A stretch of DNA of 47,344 nt from DATAQC01 sp051001215. GTDB taxonomy: Bacteria > Actinomycetota > Acidimicrobiia > Acidimicrobiales > AC-14. A program made the position numbers and the translations under genes. Shown piece by piece: positions 32,524 to 40,213 of this stretch (the stretch's first letter is position 1; each line of letters opens with the position of its first letter). The notes under the pieces were generated by a model. That model had not been told where the DNA came from, ran no database searches, and saw only the letters and a list, made by a program, of their open reading frames with translations. The stretch is taken from NCBI GenBank assembly GCA_051001215.1, contig JBPCNP010000069.1, positions 1 through 47,344 on the forward strand, written 5' to 3'.

Positions 32524-33303
32524 CTACGGGCGGGCGAGGCTCCGGCCGACGACCTTGATCGACACCACCAGGGCCAGAGCCAGCCCGAGAAGGGCAACCG
32601 TCGTGCCCCCGGCGTCGTTGCTCTGCAGCGGAAGGGGCTGGCCGAAGCCGATGGGCGACCCGGTGGCGTCGGCGGTGGGGGGTGAGGTGTCGACCGAGGC
32701 CATGCTGGTGCCGGCCTGGGCGGCGTCGATGCTCGCACCCGATCTCGACCCGGTGCGGGCGTCGCTGGCGCCGACGCTACCGCTGCCGACGCCGGTTCTC
32801 GCCGAAGTAGCGGAGCCCATGTCGCCGGAGCCGCCGTTGGCGGTGCCGGACGAAACCGTGGTGCCGACGCCGGCGACCTGGGCCGACTGGGCGGAGGCGC
32901 CACTGTCTCGTCCCGCCCCCGCGACAACGGGGGTGGCGCTGGTTGCCGGTGCCGCCCTGGTGGACACGGACGGGCTTGGCGCTGGGCTGCCACCGGAGTC
33001 ACCCGACACCGCCACCGGCGCGCTGGTCGCGACCGCCGTGGCGTCACCGGTGTCCCCGCTGTTGGAGGCCGACGATGCGGCCGTGGCCGGACCGGAGTTG
33101 CCGGACGTGGCCGTGGGATTGGACACCACGTTGGAGCCACCGCCATTCGCGCCGCCCGAGCTCCCCGTGCTCACGCTGGCGCCCCCGGTGGCCTGGGCCG
33201 CCGAGGCGGACAAGGCGGGGGAGGCGAAGAACAGGACCGTTGCCACCGCCGCCGACGTTGCCACCCACGAGACCATCGACCGCCGTCGTGTCGCCTCTGC
33301 CAT
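32524..33303 (-). CDS. Secreted Ser/Gly/Ala-rich surface protein with C-terminal membrane anchor
   Basis: 259 residues from ATG 33301-33303, chosen because it gives a proper signal peptide (RRRSMVSWVATSAAVATVLF, cleavage near ASPALSASAA). The mature part is low-complexity Ser, Gly, Ala, Thr, Asn, with loose repeats such as SGNSGPATA and NSGDTGDATAVA. The C-terminus is a membrane helix (TTVALLGLALALVVSIKVV) and a basic tail, without an obvious LPxTG motif. It is a likely cell-surface or adhesin-like protein of unknown role. An upstream in-frame start at 33354 is less convincing. Confidence 0.7.
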   Translation of the reverse strand: MAEATRRRSMVSWVATSAAVATVLFFASPALSASAAQATGGASVSTGSSGGANGGGSNVVSNPTATSGNSGPATAASSASNSGDTGDATAVATSAPVAVSGDSGGSPAPSPSVSTRAAPATSATPVVAGAGRDSGASAQSAQVAGVGTTVSSGTANGGSGDMGSATSARTGVGSGSVGASDARTGSRSGASIDAAQAGTSMASVDTSPPTADATGSPIGFGQPLPLQSNDAGGTTVALLGLALALVVSIKVVGRSLARP

Positions 33304-33456
33304 AACCCGGTCCTCCGCGGTTGAACAAGCCTGCGAACGGACAACTCTACTCACCCGGCGCGCTGCGGGTGGACCTGCCCCCCTCGGCGGCGATCGGGCG
33401 GACGTCGTGGGGGACCGGGTCGTTTTCGCCCACCGGAACAGGGGAAGTACTCAACA

Positions 33457-34107
33457 ATGAGCAGCTTGTGGTTGGTCGACATCGAAAGCCCTCTTCTCAC
33501 CGACGCCGCCCTGGCCAGGATCGACGATGCCGAGCGTCCCGATCGCCTGGCCTGGAACACGTTTCAGACCCTGGCCCTGTGGGACCTCGACGTGTGGGTC
33601 CCCCGGTTCGTCGAGGTGGCGTGCGGCGAGGGGAACCCCCTCGAGGCTCTGGAATGGTCGGGCGCCCGGGTGCGCCCATGGGGTGCCTCGCTGAGCCACC
33701 CCTCGGCCACCGACGTGGTGATCGAAGGGCCCGAGGCGGTGATCGTGGCCGTGACCACGCTGCACCCCGACCCGGCGGTCGACGAGTTGCGGGCGGCTGC
33801 CATGCAGGCCATCAGTCACATGGATGCTGTGGCTCACCGGGTGCATCCCGACGGCCCGGTCGGCTTCGTCGTGGTGGCCCCGCCGGGCACCCCGGACCTG
33901 GGACCGTGGTTGGAGGCGGCGGCCACCGAACCCCTCGACGACGGCGGAAGCGCCGAGGTCGTTCCCGACTGCTCGGGCTGGATCACCTGGCGGGAACTGG
34001 GCGAGCTGGCTCTGGACCTGGCCGAGGAGTCCGACGAGTTGCGGGGCGAAGCCGTGCATCGCCTGGTCAGCCAGATGCAGACCCAGTTTCCCGACGCCGA
34101 GTTGTAG
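33457..34107 (+). CDS. Conserved protein of unknown function
   Basis: 216 residues from ATG 33457, with GGGGAAG 11-17 bases upstream as a fair ribosome site. The sequence looks well folded: WLVDIESPLLTDAALARIDD, RLAWNTFQTLALWDLDVWVP, DVVIEGPEAVIVAVTTLHPD, GPVGFVVVAPPGTPDLGPWL. The acidic and hydrophobic alternation EGPEAVIVAVTT loosely recalls a nuclease-type D/E-x-K core, but the lysine is missing, so I make no claim. It is followed 5 bases later by a SpoIIE phosphatase fragment in another frame. Confidence 0.65.
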   Translation: MSSLWLVDIESPLLTDAALARIDDAERPDRLAWNTFQTLALWDLDVWVPRFVEVACGEGNPLEALEWSGARVRPWGASLSHPSATDVVIEGPEAVIVAVTTLHPDPAVDELRAAAMQAISHMDAVAHRVHPDGPVGFVVVAPPGTPDLGPWLEAAATEPLDDGGSAEVVPDCSGWITWRELGELALDLAEESDELRGEAVHRLVSQMQTQFPDAEL

Positions 34108-34112
34108 CGTTC

Positions 34113-34313
34113 GTGGGGCTCTACACCGACGGGTTGGTAGAGGCGAGGAGCCCGGACCGGTCGTTCTTCGAGATGGCGCCCGAGAAGCTGTCGTCGCTCA
34201 ACAAGCGCAGTCTCGAGAGTGCCCTCGAGGGACTCGTGGCCGAGGTTCTGCGCCATGCCGGGGGCCACCTGGACGACGATCTGGCCCTGCTCCTGGCCGA
34301 GGTGCGGGGCTGA
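34113..34313 (+). pseudogene. C-terminal fragment of a SpoIIE-type PP2C phosphatase
   Basis: 66 codons from GTG 34113 carry only the end of the domain: VGLYTDGLVEARSPDRSFFE, then HLDDDLALLLAEVRG. The D of YTDG and the DDD of the last block are PP2C metal-site residues. The first two thirds of the domain are absent. An anti-sigma-type kinase gene nearby on the other strand is the usual partner of such phosphatases, so a former partner-switching module is likely. Confidence 0.75.
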
Positions 34314-34395
34314 GGCCGCCGTCTGGCCCGACTCTTTGGAGCCCAGGGCGAGCGGCCACCCGGGGAGATGGGCCTCCCAGGGAGACAGGCGACGT

Positions 34396-34878
34396 TCAGG
34401 TCGGCTGCAGGCCTCGGGCCCGGTACTCGGGCCACGGCGTGGGATCCGAGCCACCGATCTGGGCGACGAACTCGCCCAGGTACCAGTTGCGGAAGACCAC
34501 CGCCTCGGGCGGGGGGGCCAAGGTGAGCAGGTCGCCATGGCGGCAGTAGGCGTCGGCAGCGGTCAGCAGCTCGCTGAGGCGGATGACCGCCTCGGCCAGG
34601 TCGGGGGGCACGTGGAAGCTGATGTCGACGTCCCTGTCGCCCCGTTCGGCCGCCTCGGCCAGTTCGGCCTGCGGGCCGGTGGTGAACCCGGCGTAGCGGG
34701 CGTTGAGTTCCTCGATGATGGCGAGAAGCCGCCCGGGAACGGCGTGGCCGGGAGACGGCTCGCTGCCGGCGAGGGCGAACTCACGGAACAGCTCGTCGTG
34801 GTGGGCCTCGGCCGAGTGAAGGACGGCCAAGTCGACGGCGACGAGGCGCACCTCGACCAGGCGGGTTCCCTCGCTCAC
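34396..34878 (-). CDS. Conserved partner of the anti-sigma-type ATPase
   Basis: 160 residues from GTG 34876-34878, which overlaps the stop of the ATPase gene as GTGA. The sequence is soluble and acidic (EVRLVAVDLAVLHSAEAHHD, LIAIIEELNARYAGFTTG-like, VDISFHVPPDLAEAVIRLSE, VFRNWYLGEFVAQIGG). I recall this arrangement (HATPase followed by such a protein) in actinobacteria but know no function. It may modulate the kinase or bind an anti-anti-sigma factor. Confidence 0.7.
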   Translation of the reverse strand: MSEGTRLVEVRLVAVDLAVLHSAEAHHDELFREFALAGSEPSPGHAVPGRLLAIIEELNARYAGFTTGPQAELAEAAERGDRDVDISFHVPPDLAEAVIRLSELLTAADAYCRHGDLLTLAPPPEAVVFRNWYLGEFVAQIGGSDPTPWPEYRARGLQPT

Positions 34879-35300
34879 GGGCGGGCCGATCTGCGCAGCC
34901 GGGACCCGGTGGACACGCCTGCCCGCCCCTCGTCGGGTGGGCTCAGCTCGAACCACACGACCTTGCCGCCGTCGACGGGCTCTGTGCCCCAGGCACTGGA
35001 CATGGTCTCGATGAGCAGGAGCCCACGCCCGGTGGCTGCGTCCTTGCCGTAGCGTTTGCGCACCGGGACGGTGGCCGTGGCGTCAGAGACAGCCACCCGG
35101 AGACGGCCGTCGACGAGGCGGACAGCGAGCTCGGCGGCCGAGCGGGCATGCAGGAGAGCGTTGGTCACCAGCTCGCTGGTGAGCAGCACGGCGGCATCCT
35201 CGAAGTCACCCGCGCCCCAGGCGTCGAGGCGCTCCCTGACGAAACGCCGGGCGACGGCGGCGCTGGCCGGCTCGGCAGGCAGGGGCAGGCGGGACTCGAT
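34875..35300 (-). CDS. RsbW-like ATP-binding anti-sigma/regulatory kinase
   Basis: GHKL ATPase fold: N-box TSELVTNALLHA (Asn47), G1 box VSDATATVPV (Asp73) and G2 box GRGLLLIETM. The first canonical in-frame start is GTG 35187-35189, which would remove the first helix. The upstream codons still read as a typical family N-terminus (ESRLPLPAEPASAAVARRFV). From the in-frame stop at 35355 down to GTG 35189 there is no other ATG/GTG/TTG. ATC 35298-35300 is proposed as start (141 residues). A TATCGT hexamer ends 5 bases before it, which would suit a leaderless message. Confidence 0.85.
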   Translation of the reverse strand: MESRLPLPAEPASAAVARRFVRERLDAWGAGDFEDAAVLLTSELVTNALLHARSAAELAVRLVDGRLRVAVSDATATVPVRKRYGKDAATGRGLLLIETMSSAWGTEPVDGGKVVWFELSPPDEGRAGVSTGSRLRRSARP

Positions 35301-35354
35301 ACCAGACGATACCGTGGGACGTCCGAGTCGGCGGCTACGGTCCCGGCGCGGCTG

Positions 35355-35699
35355 CTACCGCCTGGATGACAGGCGAGCCGTCAGCCAGCTCACACTGTCG
35401 GCATCGCCCATGGCCTGTTCCCAGCCCTCCAGTAGGGCGTCGATGTCGGCGCCGTCGGTGATGACGGCCAGAACCCGCACACCGAGGTGGTCAGGGGCGA
35501 CGGGCATGGACATGACGTCGCCGAAGGGATCCGACCACACCATCGGTGGGTCGTCTTGCATGACGTAGAGCTCACCGGTGTCGGCGATCCAGTTCAGCTC
35601 GTAGCGGCGCCCGTGGAGATCGTGCCAGTCCTGGCCGAACTGCATCTCGTCGGAGGTCCGGCGTCGTTCGTCGGCGTCGTAGAACTCTTCGATGTCCAC
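35355..35699 (-). CDS. Conserved small protein of unknown function
   Basis: 114 residues from GTG 35697-35699; the frame is open further upstream but that part looks non-coding. The sequence is acidic with aromatic residues: DIEEFYDADERRRTSDEMQF, DWHDLHGRRYELNWIADTGE, LYVMQDDPPMVWSDPFGD. No known domain is recognised. It ends 54 bases before the proposed start of the anti-sigma kinase on the same strand. Confidence 0.75.
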   Translation of the reverse strand: MDIEEFYDADERRRTSDEMQFGQDWHDLHGRRYELNWIADTGELYVMQDDPPMVWSDPFGDVMSMPVAPDHLGVRVLAVITDGADIDALLEGWEQAMGDADSVSWLTARLSSRR

Positions 35700-35852
35700 T
35701 GTGCTCCCTAACGGTCGCGCTGCCGGCCGGCGATGGTGTCGGTACGAGACTACGGCGCCGGGCCGCCGGGCCGGGCAGCTGGCGCGCTGTCGAGGTCGGG
35801 CGGGAGGCCGGTGCGAGTGCCCCGCCGGGCGCCGGTACGCTTGGGGGTTCCC

Positions 35853-37673
35853 ATGCGTGATCCCAACATTCGCAACGTCGCCCTCGTCGCCCACGTCGAC
35901 CACGGGAAAACGACTCTCGTCGACACCATCCTGCGTCAGACGGGCACCTTCGCCGAGCACACCGCGCTGGTGGACCGGGTCATGGACTCCAACGACCAGG
36001 AGCGGGAGCGGGGCATCACCATCCTGGCCAAAGCCGCGTCGGTGCACTGGCGGGGCAACAAGATCAACCTGGTCGACACCCCGGGCCACGCCGACTTCGG
36101 CGGCGAGGTCGAGCGGGCGCTGGCCATGGTCGACGGCGTGCTGCTGCTCGTCGACGCGGCCGAGGGCCCGCTTCCCCAGACGCGTTACGTGCTGTCCAAA
36201 GCGGTGGCTGCCGACCTGCCGGCGGTGGTCGTGCTGAACAAGGTCGACCGGTCAGATGCCCGGCCCAAAGAGGTGCTCGACCAGATCTACCAGCTGTTCA
36301 TGGACCTCGAGGTACCCGACCGCCACATCGACTTCCCGGTCATCTCCGCCATCGCCCGCCAGGGCCGGGCCATGGAGGGCGTCGGGTTCCCCGACGACGA
36401 TGCCACCCTCGCGCCGCTCTTGGATGCCGTGCTCCACACGGTCCCGGCTCCCATCGGCGACCCTGACGCGCCCCTCCAGGCGCTGGTGACCAACCTCGAC
36501 GCGTCGGACTATCTCGGGCGCCTCGCCATCGGGCGGGTCATGCGGGGAACGTTGCGAGCCGGACGGCCCGTGGCCCTGGTCACCGCCGGCGACTCGCCCC
36601 CCGCGCCCCGTAAGCCGGCCCAGCTCCTGTCCGTCGAGGGCCTGGGACGGGTGCCGGCCGAGGCGATCGTGGCCGGCGACCTGTTCGTGCTGGCCGGGTT
36701 CCCCGAGGTGGAGATCGGCGACACCCTGGCCGACCCCGCCGATCCCGATCCGCTCCCCCGCCTCACCGTCGACGAGCCCGTTCTGCGCATGACCTTCGGG
36801 GTCAACACGTCGCCGCTGGCGGGCAAGTCGGGTCGGTACCTGACTTCCCGGCACCTCCGCGAGCGCCTGGCCCGTGAGGTGCTCGGCAACGTGGCCATCC
36901 GGGTGGAGGAGACCGACTCACCCGACGTCCTCCAGGTCGCGGGCCGGGGTGAGCTGCAGCTCGCCGTGCTCATCGAGTCGATGCGCCGGGAGGGCTACGA
37001 GCTGGAGGCCAGCCGGCCCGAGGTCATCACCCGCCAGATCGACGGAGTGACCCACGAGCCCGTCGAGGAGGGGATGATCGACGTCCCCGACGAGCACGTT
37101 GGGACCGTGACCCAGATCCTCGCCCCTCGCAAGGGCATGGTCCTCGACATCCGGGGCGGCGACCCCGGACGCACCGTGTTGTCCTTCGAGGCGCCGGCCC
37201 GCGGGTTGTTGGGGATGCGCTCCCAGCTGCTCACCGCCAGCCGGGGCACGGCCCTGCTCCACACCCGCCACCGGGGATGGGCCCGGTGGGCCGGTGAGCT
37301 GCCTCACCGCAAGGGCGGGGCCATGCTCGCCGACCGAGCGGGGACGGCCACCGGCTACGCCCTCGACGGGCTCCAACTGCGGGGTGAGCTGTTCATCGGG
37401 CCGAACGAAGCCGTCTACGAGGGCATGATGGTGGGGGAGAACGCCAAGGCGGGCGACATGATGGTCAACGTCGTGCGGGAGAAGCAGAAGACCAACATCC
37501 GCACCCACGCAGCCGACGACGCCATCAAGCTCACGCCGCCGCGCGTCCTCACCATCGAGACGGCGATCGAGCTCATCGCCGAGGACGAGCTGGTGGAGAT
37601 CACCCCCGATGCCGTGCGGGTGCGCAAGCGCCTCCTGCACGAACACGACCGCCGGCGGTCCGCCCGCAAGTGA
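35853..37673 (+). CDS. typA: Translational GTPase TypA/BipA
   Basis: 606 residues from ATG 35853, the start that gives the standard N-terminus RDPNIRNVALVAHVDHGKTT. G motifs: AHVDHGKT (G1), RGITI (G2), DTPGH (G3), NKVD (G4). Domains II, III and V and the TypA-specific C-terminal domain (EAVYEGMMVGENAKAGDMMVN, RTHAADDAIKLTPPR) follow. TypA binds the ribosome and affects assembly and stress growth. It is a monocistronic unit ended by a hairpin shared with the convergent lipoprotein gene. Confidence 0.97.
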   Translation: MRDPNIRNVALVAHVDHGKTTLVDTILRQTGTFAEHTALVDRVMDSNDQERERGITILAKAASVHWRGNKINLVDTPGHADFGGEVERALAMVDGVLLLVDAAEGPLPQTRYVLSKAVAADLPAVVVLNKVDRSDARPKEVLDQIYQLFMDLEVPDRHIDFPVISAIARQGRAMEGVGFPDDDATLAPLLDAVLHTVPAPIGDPDAPLQALVTNLDASDYLGRLAIGRVMRGTLRAGRPVALVTAGDSPPAPRKPAQLLSVEGLGRVPAEAIVAGDLFVLAGFPEVEIGDTLADPADPDPLPRLTVDEPVLRMTFGVNTSPLAGKSGRYLTSRHLRERLAREVLGNVAIRVEETDSPDVLQVAGRGELQLAVLIESMRREGYELEASRPEVITRQIDGVTHEPVEEGMIDVPDEHVGTVTQILAPRKGMVLDIRGGDPGRTVLSFEAPARGLLGMRSQLLTASRGTALLHTRHRGWARWAGELPHRKGGAMLADRAGTATGYALDGLQLRGELFIGPNEAVYEGMMVGENAKAGDMMVNVVREKQKTNIRTHAADDAIKLTPPRVLTIETAIELIAEDELVEITPDAVRVRKRLLHEHDRRRSARK

Positions 37674-37682
37674 GCCCCGCTC

Positions 37683-37705
37683 CCGGCCCACAGCCCGGGG
37701 GCCGG
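37683..37705. terminator. Convergent hairpin terminator
   Basis: CCGGCCC (37683-37689) pairs with GGGCCGG (37699-37705) across 9 bases, between the typA stop (37673) and the stop of the convergent beta-propeller gene (37713). It could serve both. Confidence 0.55.
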
Positions 37706-37712
37706 CACAGGG

Positions 37713-38861
37713 TCAGCGGTAGTTGCCGGTATGGCCGAGGCTGAACCGACCGGGCTGGGGGAACAGAGCCAGGCCGTGGGCCCCTTTGCCCACCGGGATG
37801 CGGTGGAGCAACTCACCGCTGCGGGTGTCGATGACATAGACTTCGGCGTTGTTGCGCCCGGTGATCCAGAACTGGGAACCGTCGGCCGACACGCCCCCCA
37901 TGTCGGGGCTGCCGCCGGGGATCGTCCAGGTGGCCGTCACCGCGCTGGTGGCCACGTCGATGACCGACACCGTGCCGCCCAGGCGGTTGGTCGCGTACAG
38001 AGACCGGGCGTCGCGGCTGAAGTACAGCCCGTGGGTGCCCTTGCCCGTCTCGATGAAGCCCTTGGCCTGCATCGTCTCGCCGTCGATCACGTGCACCCCG
38101 TCGCGGTGGCCGGGACGATCCTGGTTGGCCACGTAGAAGCTCTTGCCGTCGGGCGAGAGCCGGGTGTCGATGGGGGAGCCGCCCACCTGCAACTGGCCCA
38201 CCACGGCCATGCTGGCCACGTCGACCTTGACGATCCACCCCGAGAACTCGCAGGAGATGATGAAGTAGCTCCCGTCAGCCGAGAAATCGAGATGGTCGGG
38301 CCCAGAGTGGTCGATGGTGACCGACTTGATGACCTGCCAGGTGTGGGCGTCGCGGAAGTCGAGGCGCCGGTAGCGTTCGGCCACCACGATCGCCTTCGAG
38401 CCGTCGGGCGTGAAGTACAGGTTGTAGGGGTCGGTCACGGGAAAAGGGGTGCCGGGCGTGCCGCTCATCGGGTCGATGGGCGTGAGCGAATCACCCTGGG
38501 TGTTGTCGACGTAGAGCTGTTTGAGGTCCCACGACGGCGTCACGTGCTGGGGGCCCCCGCCCACCGGGTAGTGCCCGATGACCTTGTAGGTGGACGTGTC
38601 GATCACGTCGAGGGTGTTGGCCAGGCTGTTGGGGACGTAGGCCCGAGTCGGCACTCCTTGCACGGCCGGGCTGAGCTGCCCCGCGCCGGTGGCCGCGTAG
38701 ACGCCCGAGCCCGGAGCGGCCGGCTGGGTCGGGCCGGTCTCGGCCGGCTGGCTGGTGGGCGGGGCCTCCGTCGAGGTCGGGGCCGTGCTGCCCCGGCTGC
38801 TCGCACAACCGGCGGCAACCAGGACCGCGGCCACGACGACGACGCTGAACCGACCGGTCAC
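37713..38861 (-). CDS. YVTN-type beta-propeller lipoprotein
   Basis: 382 residues from GTG 38859-38861. A lipoprotein signal (TGRFSVVVVAAVLVAAGC) is followed by a Thr/Pro-rich linker and about seven blades of the YVTN/cytochrome-cd1-like propeller type: RAYVPNSLANTLDVIDTSTY, DGKSFYVANQ, SLYATNRLGGTVSVIDVATS, QFWITGRNNAEVYVIDTRSG. Such proteins are exposed on the outer face of the membrane and often bind ligands or quinone/metal cofactors; no enzyme motif is seen. An in-frame start further upstream (38939) would precede the signal by 26 residues and is unlikely. Confidence 0.85.
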   Translation of the reverse strand: MTGRFSVVVVAAVLVAAGCASSRGSTAPTSTEAPPTSQPAETGPTQPAAPGSGVYAATGAGQLSPAVQGVPTRAYVPNSLANTLDVIDTSTYKVIGHYPVGGGPQHVTPSWDLKQLYVDNTQGDSLTPIDPMSGTPGTPFPVTDPYNLYFTPDGSKAIVVAERYRRLDFRDAHTWQVIKSVTIDHSGPDHLDFSADGSYFIISCEFSGWIVKVDVASMAVVGQLQVGGSPIDTRLSPDGKSFYVANQDRPGHRDGVHVIDGETMQAKGFIETGKGTHGLYFSRDARSLYATNRLGGTVSVIDVATSAVTATWTIPGGSPDMGGVSADGSQFWITGRNNAEVYVIDTRSGELLHRIPVGKGAHGLALFPQPGRFSLGHTGNYR

Positions 38862-38893
38862 GAAGGCAAAACTAAGGGGCGCGGACGCCGACG

Positions 38894-39967
38894 TCAGAGC
38901 AGGCCGCAGGCGCGTGCGGTGTTGGGCCACGGCGCCCACCCCTCACTGGCCTGGAGCTGGTGGGCGGCAGCGTCTTGGACGTCGGGAGGGTAGTCCTGGG
39001 CCGAGCCGCTGTAGCCCAGTGCGTGCCAGGTGCTGTCCGCGAACTGGTAGGCGCCCCCGCCCGGGGTGCTGTAGTTGCCGCCCGACTCGAGCTGGCGGAT
39101 GCAGGCAAAGGGATCGCCGGCGGGCGCCGGGCGACTCGGCGCCGGGGCGGGGGCCGCTGCCGGTGCCGGTGCCGCGGCCGGCGATGGCGTCGGGGTTGCC
39201 GGTGCCGGTGCCGGCGATGGCGTCGGGGTTGCCGGTGCCGGCGACCCCGAGGGGCGAACCGTGGCGGCGATGCCGATGACCGGGGCCGGTCGGGTCGCTG
39301 CCGCGGCCGCCTGGGCCAGCCGGCGGGCCTGCTCGGCCGCCACCAGGGTGGCCACGTCGCCGTTGACCTTGCCCAGATTTACCCGTTGGGCGTCCTCGGC
39401 GGCCTGCAGGGCCGATTTCTCGGACTCGGTGCGGGCGGCTTCGGCCCGTGCCCGGGCGAGGGTGGAGGTGAGGACGGCCTGGCGGGCGCGAAGGTCCTCG
39501 CGGGTGCCCCGCATGTCCTCGACCGCCGACCGGTCCATGCCGGCCACCAGGCTCAGATAGGTGTCGTAGACGACCAGGTCGGAGTTGGCCCGGAGACGCT
39601 TGCCCAGCACCGAGACCGACCCTCCGTGGGTGTAGGCGTCAACGGCCTGGCCGGCCAGTCGTGCCCGGGCCGCGTCCTGGCGCTGCGTGGCCTCGCGGAC
39701 ACCGACCTCGGCCTGCCGCAGTGATTCCTGGACGTCGCCCAGCCCGGCCTGGGCACTGCGAACCTGGCGATCGGCCTCGATCACCCGCTGGGCCTGCGCC
39801 GCCAGTTCATTGGTGAGGTCCTCGGCCTCGCGGCGCTTGTCGTCGATGGCATCGCCATGGGCTGTCGACCGAGTCGTCGTGGCCTGCGCCGCCAGGAAGG
39901 CACACAGGGCGACCACCACGAACACGATGCGCACGGGGGCGCGCCGAGTAGAATTCTGGAGGGACAA
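38894..39967 (-). CDS. Secreted muralytic protein with coiled coil and Rpf-like transglycosylase domain
   Basis: 357 residues from TTG 39965-39967. A signal peptide (RIVFVVVALCAFLAAQATTT) is followed by a long coiled coil (about 40-215, as in RipA/PcsB-type peptidoglycan hydrolases). A Pro/Ala/Thr linker with repeated PATPTPSPAPA comes next, then a C-terminal resuscitation-promoting-factor-like domain (DPFACIRQLESGGNYSTPGG, AYQFADSTWHALGYSG, NTARACGLL). The ESGGNY glutamate is the likely catalytic residue, and the two Cys may form the usual disulfide. It should cleave peptidoglycan outside the cell. Confidence 0.88.
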   Translation of the reverse strand: MSLQNSTRRAPVRIVFVVVALCAFLAAQATTTRSTAHGDAIDDKRREAEDLTNELAAQAQRVIEADRQVRSAQAGLGDVQESLRQAEVGVREATQRQDAARARLAGQAVDAYTHGGSVSVLGKRLRANSDLVVYDTYLSLVAGMDRSAVEDMRGTREDLRARQAVLTSTLARARAEAARTESEKSALQAAEDAQRVNLGKVNGDVATLVAAEQARRLAQAAAAATRPAPVIGIAATVRPSGSPAPATPTPSPAPAPATPTPSPAAAPAPAAAPAPAPSRPAPAGDPFACIRQLESGGNYSTPGGGAYQFADSTWHALGYSGSAQDYPPDVQDAAAHQLQASEGWAPWPNTARACGLL

Positions 39968-40029
39968 GATGCCCCGACGCTAGCCAGGCGCGCCGGGCGC
40001 CGCCAAACCGTGACGGAGTTGGCAGGCGA

Positions 40030-40101
40030 CTACAGGCGGGCGAGAACGGCGGCAGTGAAGGCGTCGAGGTCGTCGGCGAGCACGAACGCGACCTTGGCCA
40101 T
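40030..40101 (-). CDS. 23-codon ORF with a strong ribosome site
   Basis: ATG 40099-40101 is preceded by a near-ideal AGGGAGG, 5 bases away. It reads AKVAFVLADDLDAFTAAVLARL and stops. The start resembles the first strand of DJ-1/PfpI proteins (KVAFVLADDF), so it may be the surviving 5' end of such a gene. Otherwise it is a short peptide or leader for the Rpf-like gene 60 bases downstream. Confidence 0.4.
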   Translation of the reverse strand: MAKVAFVLADDLDAFTAAVLARL

Positions 40102-40213
40102 GGTTCCTCCCTGGGGCTGGATGTGCCTGCGTCTCTACCCCGGTATCCCTACCCCCGACGGGACTGAGGGTTCCTGGTCGGCGCCCGCCGGCCCCGTGGC
40201 CGACAATGGGGTG

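Noticed and set aside
33321..34112. The long frame leading into the SpoIIE fragment read as an N-terminal phosphatase part
   Set aside because: Upstream of 34113 this frame is the Gly/Arg-rich shadow of the 33457-34107 gene and has no phosphatase motifs.
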